A stretch of 64,000 nt of DNA from Dolomedes plantarius (Eukaryota; Arthropoda; Arachnida; Araneae; Dolomedidae), in assembly GCA_907164885.2 (NCBI GenBank), contig OU015492.1:200574120-200638119 (forward strand). The letters run 5' to 3'. Below the pieces are notes generated by a model. That model was not told the origin of the DNA, searched no databases, and saw only the letters and a list, made by a program, of their open reading frames with translations. The translations under genes were made by a program, and so were the position numbers. Of the stretch, positions 22,991 through 34,150 are shown piece after piece. How positions within the stretch are numbered: position 1 is the stretch's first letter; each line of letters begins with the position of its first letter.

Positions 22991-23218
22991 TGTTTACGCC
23001 TGGTTAAAGGTTGAACTGTAACCGTCGTTACTTGGCGACTATGAGTTGGCTGCAACAAGTGTTTGCCCAGTTGAATTTTGTCTTTCGCTCGAGTAGGAAG
23101 CTTCATTCGGAAGCATCCCTAAATAAATGAGCCATATCGTTGGCTAACGTCAATAAATCTTTGATAACTGAAACTTGCCAGTTTATTTGAACTTTCTTCG
23201 TACAGTCCAGATCGACCA
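22991..23218 (+). repeat. BEL 3' LTR (228 bp)
   Basis: Same length and, as read, same sequence as 17338-17565. It is preceded by a purine-rich AAAGTCGGGCGG that may act as the polypurine tract. Confidence 0.95.
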
Positions 23219-23379
23219 AGCTATATGCAGTAAATAGAAAAAATTCGGCGAACGAGAATCCGGAATGTGTAAAGCCCAATTTTTTTTTTAAAGTTTCTTA
23301 TAACAACTCTTGTCATCTGAGCACAGAATTGTAGAAATGGATTATTTAATCAGCGATAAAAGTAATGTCGAATGTACTT

Positions 23380-23860
23380 CTAAAGGAACAACAGCGATTT
23401 CCCATTTGATGTTTTCCGTCAAATATTCCACAGTGCGAGGTTTATTCCAAAGGGTTTTCCCAAAGGAAGAAGTCTGTTGTTGTCAGATCTGACGACCATG
23501 GTAGCCAAAGATTCTTTGAATTACCGTACTTCCTAAGGACTAAATATCTGTCATGCCCTTCAAAGGTATGTGACACGTTGTTCATCTTACTGGAAGTAAC
23601 GTTTTATTACCTCGCGGTCATCCAGCTGATTCACAAACTGTTCAAAAATGACCTGGTGCACATCGATGTTCATGGTGTGTCAAAGAAAATGGGGTCTATG
23701 TAATGTATAATGCGCAACCGAGACATCGTTCACCGCTCACTATCTTTTTGACCATGGACCATGGAGTGGCAAAGGGATTTTTAGTGGTCCATAGACAGGT
23801 GTTTTGTGAGTTCACATAAACCGACAAAGGGAACCACGCCTCATTCGAGACCATGTGATC
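23380..23860 (-). pseudogene. Tc1/mariner-superfamily transposase remnant
   Basis: Minus-strand pieces in more than one frame match an IS630/Tc1-mariner transposase. NEAWFPLSVYVNSQNTCLW (about 23760-23850) contains the first catalytic block, where Asp has become Asn. YFQ with a stop replacing the next codon, at about 23600, sits where the second Asp block is expected. LWLPWSSDLTTTDFFLW (about 23460-23510) corresponds to the third Asp block. Several stops and frameshifts. Sequence to the right of the MITE at 24347 may hold the N-terminal part but is too degraded to be sure. Confidence 0.65.
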
Positions 23861-24347
23861 AGGGCCCGATTTAGAAAATTCTTGACTATAGGCACAACTC
23901 GGGATTGGGGGCCCCCTAACACTGATGTGGGCGTAAAATGTCCAAAATTGACACACAAAAAAAATAATCATGAATCATTTGAAAGTACCATTTTACCAAG
24001 AGTTGGCTATTTGAAGCGTAGAAGCCTAGAACATTATCAAATAACAAAAAGCAATACAACATATTAACTTCATCATTAAAACACCAATACAATACAACCA
24101 GAAAAACTTATTAATCCCTTATATACACTATAACATACAACTATACATATAACTATGCATATGGTGAACCAATCAATCAAATTTTAAAGGATATATAAAA
24201 AAATTGCCATTAAAAGGGGTAAATTTAAAAAAATTTGAATTGGGAATTATTTCTTATTTTCTTTTAAAATAAAAATTTGGGGGGCCCCCAACATTCGGGG
24301 GGCCCCTAGGCCCGGGCCTACTGGGACTAATGGAAAATCAGGGCCTG
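23860..24347. mobile_element. hAT-type MITE (488 bp)
   Basis: Left terminus CAGGGCCCGATTTAG; right terminus reverse-complemented CAGGCCCTGATTTTCC. Perfect 8-bp target duplication CATGTGAT at 23852-23859 and 24348-24355. It has GC-rich subterminal blocks (GGGGGCCCCC on the left, GGGGGGCCCC on the right) around an AT-rich middle. No transposase. It interrupts or abuts the transposase remnant on its left. Confidence 0.85.
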
Positions 24348-24355
24348 CATGTGAT

Positions 24356-25150
24356 GTGATGTGATGTGCCATCTGACGAGGAACACATCTTATGTTGTTT
24401 TGTTGAGATTGTTTCGTCGTCGCGTTATTGCAGAATATTCGGGGCTTCTTTCGACTGCATCATCCTGTATTTTGTAACCATTAAATTTATTCAAACATTT
24501 GTATCGTTAAATGACTTCAGTTTTTCTGAGGTAGTCAAAGATATAAAACTTTGCTTATCTGCATGCATTTCGAAAGGACTTTTAGCTAAATGGTAGTTTT
24601 ATGTAGAACCATTACACATTTAAAAGATTTATCAATCTGAAATTTTACTCAGAACATTTTTAAGTTCAAACACTAAAGCATGTTCACTGTTTGATACCTC
24701 TGCCAAACCAATAACTCGATTTGCGCATCGTCTTTATTATTTGACAAGAGAGGGGTTACAAATTATTTACCTCTAGGATTTAAAAAAAATATTTTGAAAA
24801 ATTTTAATCAATTTAAAAATAAAAAAAGCACTGTTTTCAGTATAATTTTTGCTCCAAGTCATATTTTCCCAAGTTAAACTCTAAATTAGAAATTCTGAAA
24901 ACATTCTAATGAAGATATAGTAACGGAACACAGTTGACAATTTCATAAAATTACCTTGAAAGAAATTTTAAATATATCCTCTTACAGAAGACAAATCGTT
25001 AAAAACTCCATTACGACGTAAAACAGAATTAAAAAGTACATGAACACCGGGACAGTACAACATAGAAATGGTGCATCTGGCAACTGCCGTAAAAAATCCA
25101 GTTAATGTTACAAGATTTTTAAAGCTTTAAATATCTTTAAAGTCAAGAAA
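24356..25150. other. Gene-free stretch
   Basis: Begins with a short GTGAT run continuing the target duplication. A 76-codon plus-strand frame at 24366-24596 has no recognisable domain and may be remnant transposon sequence. Otherwise AT-rich with nothing seen. Confidence 0.35.
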
Positions 25151-26130
25151 ATTGAGATTTTTTTCATAGAAATTAAAAAGACCCAAAGCCTGCTTTAGTA
25201 GGCGTAGAGTGAACATCTATGTGTTATCTTTATGAAATTGTTTATTTAGGCGTGTTATGAATAACTGAATATCTCATACATATTAAATAAAAAATCCCAA
25301 AATTTATTTTACTCATAAATAATTTTACGAAATAGTTAAATAAAAGATTTCTTGGAGTTAAAGTAGAGTTAAATTAAAACAATGGCTTCCATTAATAGTC
25401 ATAGATTGACCCTTTACTTGTTAGCTTAATAAAATAATTTGTTAGATGTCATATAAAATATTAAATATCGTACACCTATTAAATATAAACCCCACATTTG
25501 GTTTTATTTTATCCATAAATAATTTTTTAAGGCTAAATGAAAAATTTCCTGATGGTTAAAACAAAGTTAAATTAAATCCATAGCCTCCGTTAGTGGGCAT
25601 AGAGTGGCCATTAATATGTTATCTGTATAGGATTATTTAGTTATATGTGATATGAAATATTAAATATCACACATGTATTACGAAAAAATCCCACATTTGG
25701 TTTTATTTTACCCTGAAATTCTTTTATGAAAGAGTCAAATAAAACATTTTCTTAGAGTTAAAATAGAGTTAAATTAAAACCATGGCTTCTTTTAGTAAGC
25801 GCAGTGAGGCCATTTATATACTAGCTTCTTAAAATAATTTAGTTAGATGTGATATATCTTACATCTAACTAATATGTATAATATCACACACGTATTAAAT
25901 AAAAATCCCACATATGGTTTTATTTTACCCTAGAATCGTTTTATGAAATAGTCAAATAAAACATTTTCTTAGAGTTAAAATAGAGTTAAATTAAAACCAT
26001 GGCTTCTTTTAGTAGGCGCAGCGTGGCCATTAGCTTCATAAAATAATTTAGTTAGATGCGATATACCGCACATCTAACTAATATGTATAATATCACACAC
26101 GTATTAAATATGAATCTCATATTTGGTTTT
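25150..26130 (+). repeat. Tandem array, about 5 x 205-215 bp
   Basis: The unit includes TTTTATTTTACCC, TAGAGTTAAATTAAAACCAT, GGCTTC(T/C)TTTAGTAGGCGCAG and a block ending TATCACACACGTATTAAATA. Units begin near 25170, 25375, 25575, 25775 and 25990. The last two are most alike, suggesting growth at that end. Confidence 0.8.
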
Positions 26131-27135
26131 CTTTTTTCCATAAATAATATTTTATGACAAATTACAATAAAGAGTTTTCGGCAAGACAAAAAAAAATTAC
26201 ATTTAAAGACTGTAGCATAAATCAGATTACTATTTATGAGAAATATTTTTAACATTTATGTAAAAAAAGGTATATCTTTTTGTTGTGTGTTAAAATTCGT
26301 GTATGCGTGTCGGTTCTTTTAAAAACAGCTGATTCGTGTCATTAATCAGCTCTTTTAAAGCATGTTCTTTTGCCCATCTATCATTCCACGTATATGTGCT
26401 TGTAATCAATGAACAGCGTAGTAATTATTTATGTCTTGAAAACAGAACTTTTGAATTTCCATCGGAACATTGTAGCACGTCACTCGCTCAATTTATTTTA
26501 CAAATTTGGATCATTAAGAGACATGATTAATACCGCATTCATAGTAATTAATACATCATTACCATAAATATCGTATACACTAAACAACCCAGAATTACGA
26601 ATTTTAACATTACTGAACAGTAATTAATATTTTAAAATTTTCAGATACCAAAAAAGGAAGAAAACGTTATTGGGACATCAGTCATGGTATGCGAAAATTA
26701 TGCGTAGATCTCTGCATAATGATCATGATCTTAAAACTTTATAGTCAACTTAACTATCACATGCATTCATCATTTAAGAGAGATGCGTGAGATGTTAAGA
26801 CAATGCAAGTATTGCTAAAAATATTAACATAATTTTAAAACATTTTGGAAATCTGAATACGAAAAATAAATTTTACACCATATAGAGGTGAAAATATGTA
26901 TTGTTAACAAAGCATAGAAACTCATAGTACTAAATAATTTTAAGCTGTAATAGATCTTTAACAGCCAATTTTGCTATTAAAATGAAACGACGGTTTGTTA
27001 TAGACTGATGACACCAGTTTTATTTGATTTGTTATTATTCTAATGCTATCCTTTTTTTTTACTTTGGCATTGATCCTGCATTATGAAAAATAGTGAAACT
27101 AATAACTAAAATTACATAATGGTGGTGGCCACAGC
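26131..27135. other. Gene-free stretch
   Basis: AT-rich, no feature I can support. Confidence 0.4.
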
Positions 27136-27760
27136 ATTATGTTTAAAATAACAACTGGTGATGAGACGTATATACATCTTTTTGATGTTCCAACACGTCA
27201 AGAAAGTAAAGTTTGTGTCTTCGAAGATGATCCCATACCAACAATGATGAAAAGACAACGAGCGAGTAAAAAAGTAATGTATGCCGTGTTCTTCAGAAGT
27301 ACAAATCTGGTTAAAGCCATACAGCTAGAGGGGCAGAGGACAGTTACAGCTAACTTGTACACCACAAGTGTGCTAGTACAAGCTAACTAGTTCAAGTGCC
27401 TTCCAAAAATTCTTCAAGAGGTGAATGTTACGGGACTCATGTTTCAGCATGACAATGCATCTTCTTACACAGCAAGGATTACAGTCGAATGTCTTGAGCA
27501 AAAAAAAAATCCAAGAGATGGAACATCCAATCTATTCTCCTGAACTTGCTATGCGTGACTTTTGGTAATTTTTTAATCTAAAAAATAATTTACGTGGGCA
27601 CGTTTTCATGGTCAGATTGATAAGACTATAAGACCCTTTTTTCTATCTATGCTATGAAATGGATGGCTTGAGACATTTAACCTTTGGAAAATTCGCCTAC
27701 AAAATCTCATTGATCTTAGAGGGAACTGCTTTGAACATTCCTATGAGTTGTTACGTATGG
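27136..27760 (+). pseudogene. mariner transposase remnant (second family)
   Basis: The catalytic domain of a mariner transposase without its N-terminus. TGDETYIHLFDVPTRQESKV at about 27151 carries the first catalytic Asp. The second is in MFQHDNASSYTARIT at about 27440, and a block like MEHPIYSPELAMRDFW at about 27518 carries the third. There is a stop at 27388 and a frame change near 27500 in a run of A. The C-terminal block NLKNNLRGH and a TFGKFAYKISLILEG-like stretch follow. Terminal repeats not found. A different lineage from the mariner at 10.2 kb. Confidence 0.75.
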
Positions 27761-27795
27761 CGATTTTGGGATTTAATCCATTACACTTGCAGCCG

Positions 27796-28072
27796 TGACT
27801 GCTGGTCATTTATTTAATGGAGGAACGTATAGGTGGCCAGCATTATCCCTTACAAGTCGGTCCCGCAATTTAGATCCGAGTCAACTGCCAAGAACCTGAA
27901 CTCTTGACCCCAGAGCTAAATTTGAGAATTTGTAGAACTTTGTAGCCACGGCGGATTTGCACTACCGCCATTAGTGTACACGGCAATGGACTTTGCAGCG
28001 ACGGGCATCGAACCAGGGACGTACAGATCACTGGCTCGCTGAACTTGCCAACTGGGCCATCGCACTCCCACA
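27796..28072 (-). mobile_element. tRNA-derived SINE
   Basis: On the minus strand box A (TGGCCCAGTTGG, 28048-28059) and box B (GGTTCGATGCC, 28004-28014) are spaced as in tRNA promoters. The body continues to about 27796. The head resembles a tRNA but continues into unrelated GC-richer body sequence. Ends are approximate and no A tail or target duplication was resolved. Confidence 0.65.
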
Positions 28073-29740
28073 CGTCTAAAAGTTAGAAAGTTTAACTTGT
28101 ACCATTTAGCCGTACCTCAAAAATTTCAATCTCAGCCTCGCAGATATTAAGAAAATCGTGAATGTGTGCACTAAATAAAAAGTCATACTGTGATTCAGGA
28201 TAATTTATCTGACAAAAGTTGGTGTAATATTTTCATTGCTCCCTGTAGTAAATTTCTGACTAATAGTCACATATAATATATTTAAAGTGAAAGGAAATTC
28301 TTTAATGACTCATTTAATTTCGGTATTGTGATCCGCAGAAAAATTATTGGGGTAACGAAAACCAATTTGAAGGCAAATACTATATTTCTATTGCTAAACC
28401 ATTACCTAAGGGATTAGGCATAATTTATAAATACATTTTAATAATATGATTATGTCTTGGGAGTATAATTACATCCTGGTTTTTACTATAATTTCTAGCA
28501 TTATTTTTTGTTAAAGTCAATGAGACATTCCTTCGAAATGTGCTTTTTATATAGTAGTATAAGTCATTAAGAAGGAAATCCCCCTGGTATACGATAAGAA
28601 AACATTTTTTTTTTATTTTATTCACCGATCTCGAATTCTGCCTTCCCATTATTTCTGAAATAAAACTTATATAACATGAAAAGCAAAGATATTGTGTATA
28701 ATATTTCACAGATTTTAACTTATCTTCTCGCCTGCAGTTGCACAAGTTAGGGTTTATATATAGAAGCAATTTTATAGTTTCATGCGTTAAAGTAAGGCGG
28801 AGAGTAAAGAAAACAATATTTTAAGTCATGTTTGAGCCGTATTTATGACTCTGAAATTTGATGAATATGAGGTTTATACGCAGATATGAAAATTTCTTGC
28901 CACATAAATTGCAATCCTACCATTGTATTTAATACTTAACATAGATATTATATTTTAGACTTATGAAGTTATTTTCCTATGAGTTTCAGTTCGCAGTAAA
29001 TAAAAAAAGGAACCAGGCAACTGAATAGAGAGAAAAGATATGGGATTATATCAGTATTGCGTTGCTGTTTAGATGTTAAGATTAATATTTTATTTTTTTT
29101 TACCTTTGGATGTCTTTCATGAAAGAATCACAGAAAAATATTCTTTTATCTATAATATAAAATCATTTTAAATTGATTTTCAAGACAAGGCGATAATTTA
29201 TTACAATTATTTCCATAAATTTGCAAAGTACTATTAAGACTTCATTCTATGGCTTCTGTGAATGAAAATTTCTGCTTTAAATTAAAAGCGCCCTTCACAC
29301 TAAATTAGTTTATTTATTTAATATGCCCTGAAAACAATGAAATCTTTTGAGAGGAACCATTTTGCAGACTAATTTAAAGTGTTATGTGTTTAAAGAAATA
29401 ATAAAGATTTAACATTTTTAAAGAATTTCATTGAAAGAAATATTCAAACGTACTAATTTGTTGCAAGGTCATTAAAGTTTTCACTTTTCTATCGTTGTTC
29501 AATCTATTCAAAGAGATTTGATTTTTGCATGCATATTACGAACGTTTTCTCAGATAAATTAGCTTTATGCAGTTTTAAATTTTTTCCCTAGACATACAGT
29601 ATGTTACAACTCATTGAAGTTGGAAATTAATTAGTGTAGGTTAAACAGAAAATTTTCCTTTTTTTCCATAAGAAACCTTTTGACAAACATGTAGAAATTG
29701 ACTAATTTTACTTTGCTATCCTGTGTAGAGAAAGGCATCG
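28073..29740. other. Gene-free stretch
   Basis: AT-rich. A 114-codon minus-strand frame at 28425-28769 has no recognisable domain and composition like the surroundings, so I do not call it a gene. Confidence 0.4.
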
Positions 29741-30660
29741 TTAGTAAAAGAGTAAGAAAACGGGTAATATACGGGTGGGAGAGCGATCAAGGAGTGACCA
29801 ACAGAGACTTATGAAGATACCTGACAGAAATTGGAGACGGTATTGACCCAAGTGAAGGGAAGATTTAATAGAAGGGGTCAACAGAGAATATGGAGTTAAT
29901 TAGAGCAAAAGCGTGAGAACTCGTGAGCGCGGGAATAAAACTCAAAAGCCGAAGGAATTGAGAGAAGATGGGATTACGCCCCTCGGCGTACATTGGAGAA
30001 ATGAAGATATAGAATATGTAATCGGTCCAATAGAAAGTGCCTGAAGAATTCCAATGGTTGTCTGATTTCGCTAATGTAAAACTCAGCAGAGGGGATTAAT
30101 AATATATAAAAAGCATATCTAATCTGAAACAAAGAGATATATAGAGCCCAAGAGATCACGTGTAAATCCAGACAGATAGAGACACATATAGCCACAGCCA
30201 GAAACATACAAAGGTAGATAGCCAAGCATTGGAGATGCATGGAGCGAGATAGATGAGAAGTGAAGCATGATTACGGTGGACAGAAGCACCAACTACTGAG
30301 AAGTCCCAGAATTCAGGAGGGACTTGAAGAAGGATCGGGGAAATTCAACGGAAGATCACAAAGAAGTCCTGCTGCATGACTGACTGCAACTCCCCCCCCC
30401 CCCCTTCAAAATTGAGCTCAGAAAGGAAGCTCGGCCACTGATAGACAGCAAAAGAGATATCATTGGCCACATTGCATTGCTAGGAGGCGGCTTTATTGTG
30501 TCGAAAGCGCCTGCTCAGCACAGATGATACGACAAATGAACCGGGTACAGGAATATTGGTCTTTCCTTTTTGCCGTCTCGATAATGCTCTTTAACAAATA
30601 GAAATAGTAAATCGCAAATGATATGGCTAGGGAGTTAGTTTGCTATTATTTGAAATAATT
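29741..30660. other. Purine-rich, more balanced stretch, unidentified
   Basis: From about 29741 to 30600 the plus strand is unusually rich in G and A (GAGAGAAGATGGGATTACG and similar) and less AT-rich than its flanks, and it includes a run of C near 30390-30402. No frame gives a recognisable protein. It may be an old retrotransposon or a transcribed non-coding region. Confidence 0.3.
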
Positions 30661-30666
30661 AAGTTC

Positions 30667-30667
<1 letters not shown>

Positions 30668-30720
<53 letters not shown>
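30668..30720. repeat. (TA)n microsatellite
   Basis: About 26 TA units. Confidence 0.95.
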
Positions 30721-30721
<1 letters not shown>

Positions 30722-30840
30722 CTGTGCTCAAGAGTGTGTGTGCTCAAGAGCGTAATGTATAATTAACTATATTTAGTTAGATCGGTTGATGCTAAAGCTA
30801 AAGGAAATAATATGAATAAATAATTATTAAATGAGATATT

Positions 30841-31179
30841 TGTCTGATGGGGAACGAAAGTGCCAACAGATGGCGTTACGGAGTCTATCTCTTGGGTTTT
30901 GGGGAGTGTAGTCTTGAGCGAATCTTAGAGGGCTGCGTCATATTCTCTAGTGTTCGAAGTGCATGACTGAGATATCCCCAGATCACGATGAGTTGACTAC
31001 CGCCCGAGCTTTTGGATAACCACGAATTGAGAACAAAGTTAGATTAGAGATTATTCTTGGACAAGCAGGACGCATTTCGCGGGGCTAAGAGATGATGGGA
31101 ACTTGGTGCGGATTGGATTGACTTTAAAATAGTCCTAATAAAGTCTGAAATGTTATTTAAGTCGTAGCTCTTTGCCACA
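30841..31179 (+). repeat. Candidate solo LTR (339 bp)
   Basis: Begins TGTCTGATGGGG, ends TTTGCCACA, and has AATAAAGTCTG about 40 bp before the end, as an LTR with a polyadenylation signal would. More GC than the neighbourhood. No second copy in the window and no clear target duplication. Confidence 0.35.
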
Positions 31180-31261
31180 GGCATTAATGATGACTGTCTT
31201 TGACAGTAATTGAGTAATTACCTAGATAATTACTTAGAGTACGTGGTGCAAGCACTGAATC

Positions 31262-31262
<1 letters not shown>

Positions 31263-31322
<60 letters not shown>
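31263..31322. repeat. (TA)n microsatellite, left of Tc1 element
   Basis: About 30 TA units running directly into the terminal repeat at 31323. Confidence 0.95.
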
Positions 31323-31323
<1 letters not shown>

Positions 31324-32227
31324 CACTCTGTCACAAAAAAATATATGCACCCAGAAGGGAACGATCTACCATCACGACACTTAACATGTATGTAGTGTAT
31401 GATGAGATAAGCAAATGATTACAAATTCAGAAGAACACACAGTTTTCAGACCGTCCGCATCGAGACTGAATCATCCAAACTGAGTCCTCAGCATCGATAC
31501 TTAATCGGGAATAATCGCTGAAGATCACACGCCTCCAGTCGGTCACATTCCAGCTTGCCCGAGGTCGGCAAAAAACCTATCGACACTTCCTATGTTGTGG
31601 GGTCAGTCGCACGCGTCTTAATGGACGTCAGTTCCTTATAACTCCGTCAGCCAGTCGTCACCGAATAGATTTCCTTGATACCACCGGATGTCTGGAAGAT
31701 GGTAAAATGCGTCGAACCGATTCTAACGACGTTGTTGGTGCGGACGTGGCCGCTCTTATGATTGCGCGATCATCGCGCGCATTTGTTTTCCCGGGACACC
31801 CTGACCCTCCGCGACGATAGATTATCCCTTCCGTGATCCATTTTTGCCAACACCGAGCAACTACCATATCGCTCCGACCGAAGTGGCGGCTGATAAGCCT
31901 GTTCGACCAACGTGCTTCTATGATGCCTACTATACGCACCCTCCTAAAGTCCGACAATTGTTCGTACTGTAGCCGGTTATGTGTCAGAGGCATCTCTAGT
32001 AACAATACCGTCCATCCAAATCGACAGATTTGTTTCAATAACCCTATGGCACGAACAATCACGCTTTTAAACTGTAGCAGCTGCGCATCTCATATGCGCA
32101 TAGCGCTTACCCTTGTCTCATTGACGTTCAAATCTCAATAATTTGCATACCTCTAACCAGACTACATTAATGCCAAGTTTCGTGATAGTACCTCGATTTC
32201 TTCTGGGTGCATATATTTTTTTCTGAC

Positions 32228-32235
<8 letters not shown>
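31323..32235 (-). mobile_element. Tc1-like element, internally deleted (~0.9 kb)
   Basis: Terminal inverted repeats of about 70 bp. Left: ACACTCTGTCAC then an A run and ATATATGCACCCAGAAG; the right end, reverse-complemented: ACACACAGTCAG then the same A run and ATATATGCACCCAGAAG. The inner arms also match (TATCACGA.AC.T). (TA)n tracts lie against both ends, consistent with insertion at a TA. It contains only the first half of a transposase. Confidence 0.85.
31430..32062 (-). pseudogene. Tc1-like transposase, N-terminal half
   Basis: The minus-strand frame from 32062 to 31658 has the paired helix-turn-helix DNA-binding region of Tc1 transposases (YEQLSDFRRVRIVGIIEARW, then RSDMVVARCWQKWITEG and a GRPR-like hinge RRGGSGCPGKTNARDDRAII). 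Downstream, in other frames, WPTGGV-type and IFSDYSRLSIDAED-type pieces reach the first catalytic Asp, where the usual DES triplet reads DYS. Everything after that, including the second Asp and the Glu, is missing before the left terminal repeat. Confidence 0.75.
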
Positions 32236-32304
<69 letters not shown>

Positions 32305-32311
32305 GTATGTA

Positions 32312-32388
<77 letters not shown>

Positions 32389-32390
32389 AT
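32236..32390. repeat. Compound (TA)n/(TATG)n/(GT)n microsatellite
   Basis: About 31 TA units, four TATG-type units, then about 30 GT units, ending in a short TA run. A further short GT/GGGT run lies at 32424-32452. Confidence 0.95.
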
Positions 32391-33141
32391 AATTGCAAGT
32401 ACATATATACTATACTTGTAAATGTGTGTGTGTGTGTGTGGGTGGGTGGGTAGGTAGGTAGTGAGATCACAGGAACTGTTTATTCAATTAAATGTTGAAT
32501 ATACTGTCAGTACTTGTAAATATATGTAATGTGCTCAAAAAATTATGTATTATTGTGAGGTATGAGTAATCATTCTTCTCAATCCACTATACCAATTCGG
32601 TGACTGTAATATGAGACTGCATTGACGCATTTTCAAAATTATAAAAATGAAACAATAATATAGGGTGCCTAGAGAGCGCTGGGAAGTTAAAGTTAGCAAC
32701 CGTGAAAGAAGTTGGCTAAGCTTTAAAATAAATCAGGTACAATAATTTTAAAATCATAGTTATGGCAATCTACACACGCAAGGTATTTAGCAGAATTCCG
32801 GAAAATACACTACTTCTTTCAAAAAAATCTCTAAATTTCCGAGAGTTTTTTCAGAGAATTCCTACTATCATATTCGTGACAAGTTTTTATTTTGACTATG
32901 ATAGAGGTCATTCATATTGGTAAAATGCATACTTTTTCTGCTTCATTGATAAATATATATCGAACCAGCCTACGCAAAGTCTTACTAATACATACACTGA
33001 AGTGCCTCTGAATTAGAGATAGCAAAGCCTATGCAAATTGTGTAGCGCTGCACATCATGTATGCGCAAGTGAGGACGCTGTGGTAACTGCATATATAGCG
33101 CGTACTGTGGTTGTTTTGAATTAGTTGTTGGAATTGCCAGT
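32391..33141. other. Gene-free stretch before Tc1 transposase
   Basis: AT-rich to about 32990. From there, ACACTGAAGTGCCTCTGAA may be the left terminal repeat of the Tc1 element whose transposase starts at 33142. I could not find a matching right terminus. Confidence 0.35.
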
Positions 33142-34150
33142 ATGGATAAACTGCCAGATTTAGACGCCTTCGATCGCGGACAAATCGTAGGTGCGCGACG
33201 CATGGGTCGTTCAATTTCCGAAATCGTCTGACAGCTAGGATTTTCAAGGTCGACAGTGTCAAGAGTATACCAAGAATACATGGATGGTGGAAAAAAAAAC
33301 TAGCGATCGGGCAAACTGCAAAGGACAATTAGCCTTGACAGTGCGTGGTGAGAGACGGCTCAGGCGTATTGTACGTAGCCAGCGAAACCAAACATTAGCT
33401 CAAATTACCACCCAGTTTAATGACGGTGCCAGTCGTACAGTCAGTAAACGGACTGTGCAACGCTCGCTTCACCGTGTGGGTTTCGGGAGCCGTCGACCTA
33501 CGAGAGTACCATTCCTCTATACTCGCCATCGGGCTGCACGTCTTGCCTGGGCAAGAGAGCACAGAGACTGGAGTGTAAAGGACTGGAAACGAGTAGCATG
33601 GAGTGATGAGTCTCGATTCCGACTACTTAACGCCGACGGGAGGCTGAGAATATGGCGTCAGGCTCATGAAGCCATGGATCCAGCATGGCTGGCTGGAACT
33701 GTGCAAAGGCATGGAGGCTCAATCATGGTCTGGGGTGTTTTTTCGTGGCACAGTTTGGGATCTTTGGTGCGTGTACCAACCTCCCTCAATGCAATTCGGT
33801 ACGTAGAGTTGCTGAGTGATCACCTCCATCCGTTTATGCTGTTCTGTTATCCGCACGGTAATGGAGTTTTCCAGCAAGACAACTGTACCTCTCACAAGTC
33901 CCGGTTGGCTACTGGCTGGTTGGATTAGCATTCCTCTGACTTCGCTGTCATGAATGGGCCACCTAGAAGCCCAGACTTAAATCCTATTGAGCATCTTTGG
34001 GATGTTTTGGAACAAGGCGTGAAAGGCCATCACACAGCATCAAAGAACCTTACTGAATTATGGACAGCTTTAGCCAATATTTGGCAAGCCATTCCCGTGG
34101 AACGTTTCCAGAAACTTGTTGAATCTTTTAGCTTGGTTTTAATTAATTAG
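33142..34150 (+). pseudogene. Tc1-like transposase, nearly full length
   Basis: About 335 codons, the usual Tc1 length. The N-terminal DNA-binding part starts MDKLPDLDAFDRGQIVGARR. The catalytic core has WSDESRF (first Asp, about 33600), FQQDNCTSHKS (second Asp, about 33873) and SPDLNPIEHLWD (catalytic Glu, about 33970), so the D,D(34)E residues are intact. Lesions: a stop at about 33229, a frame change in a run of A near 33288-33300, and a TAG at 33926-33928. A different Tc1 lineage from the element at 31.3-32.2 kb. Confidence 0.85.

Larger units (their letters stand above)
17338..23218 (+). mobile_element. BEL/Pao LTR retrotransposon (5.9 kb)
   Basis: LTRs at 17338-17565 and 22991-23218 are 228 bp each and, read base by base, I see no difference between them. 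A 5-bp target duplication AGCTA flanks the element (17333-17337 and 23219-23223). A primer-binding-site candidate starts TGGTCCTGTTACGG at about 17569. The internal region encodes Gag-protease and then pol. Despite unmutated LTRs the coding region carries an in-frame stop, frameshifts, a deletion and a changed RT catalytic motif, so this copy cannot have supplied its own proteins. Confidence 0.95.

Noticed and set aside
28425..28769. 114-codon minus-strand frame as a gene
   Set aside because: Composition matches the AT-rich background, no domain is recognisable, and there are no splice or polyadenylation signals in useful positions.
30841..31179. Confident LTR retrotransposon
   Set aside because: LTR-like ends and a polyadenylation signal are present, but there is no second copy, no internal region and no target duplication; kept only as a weak candidate.
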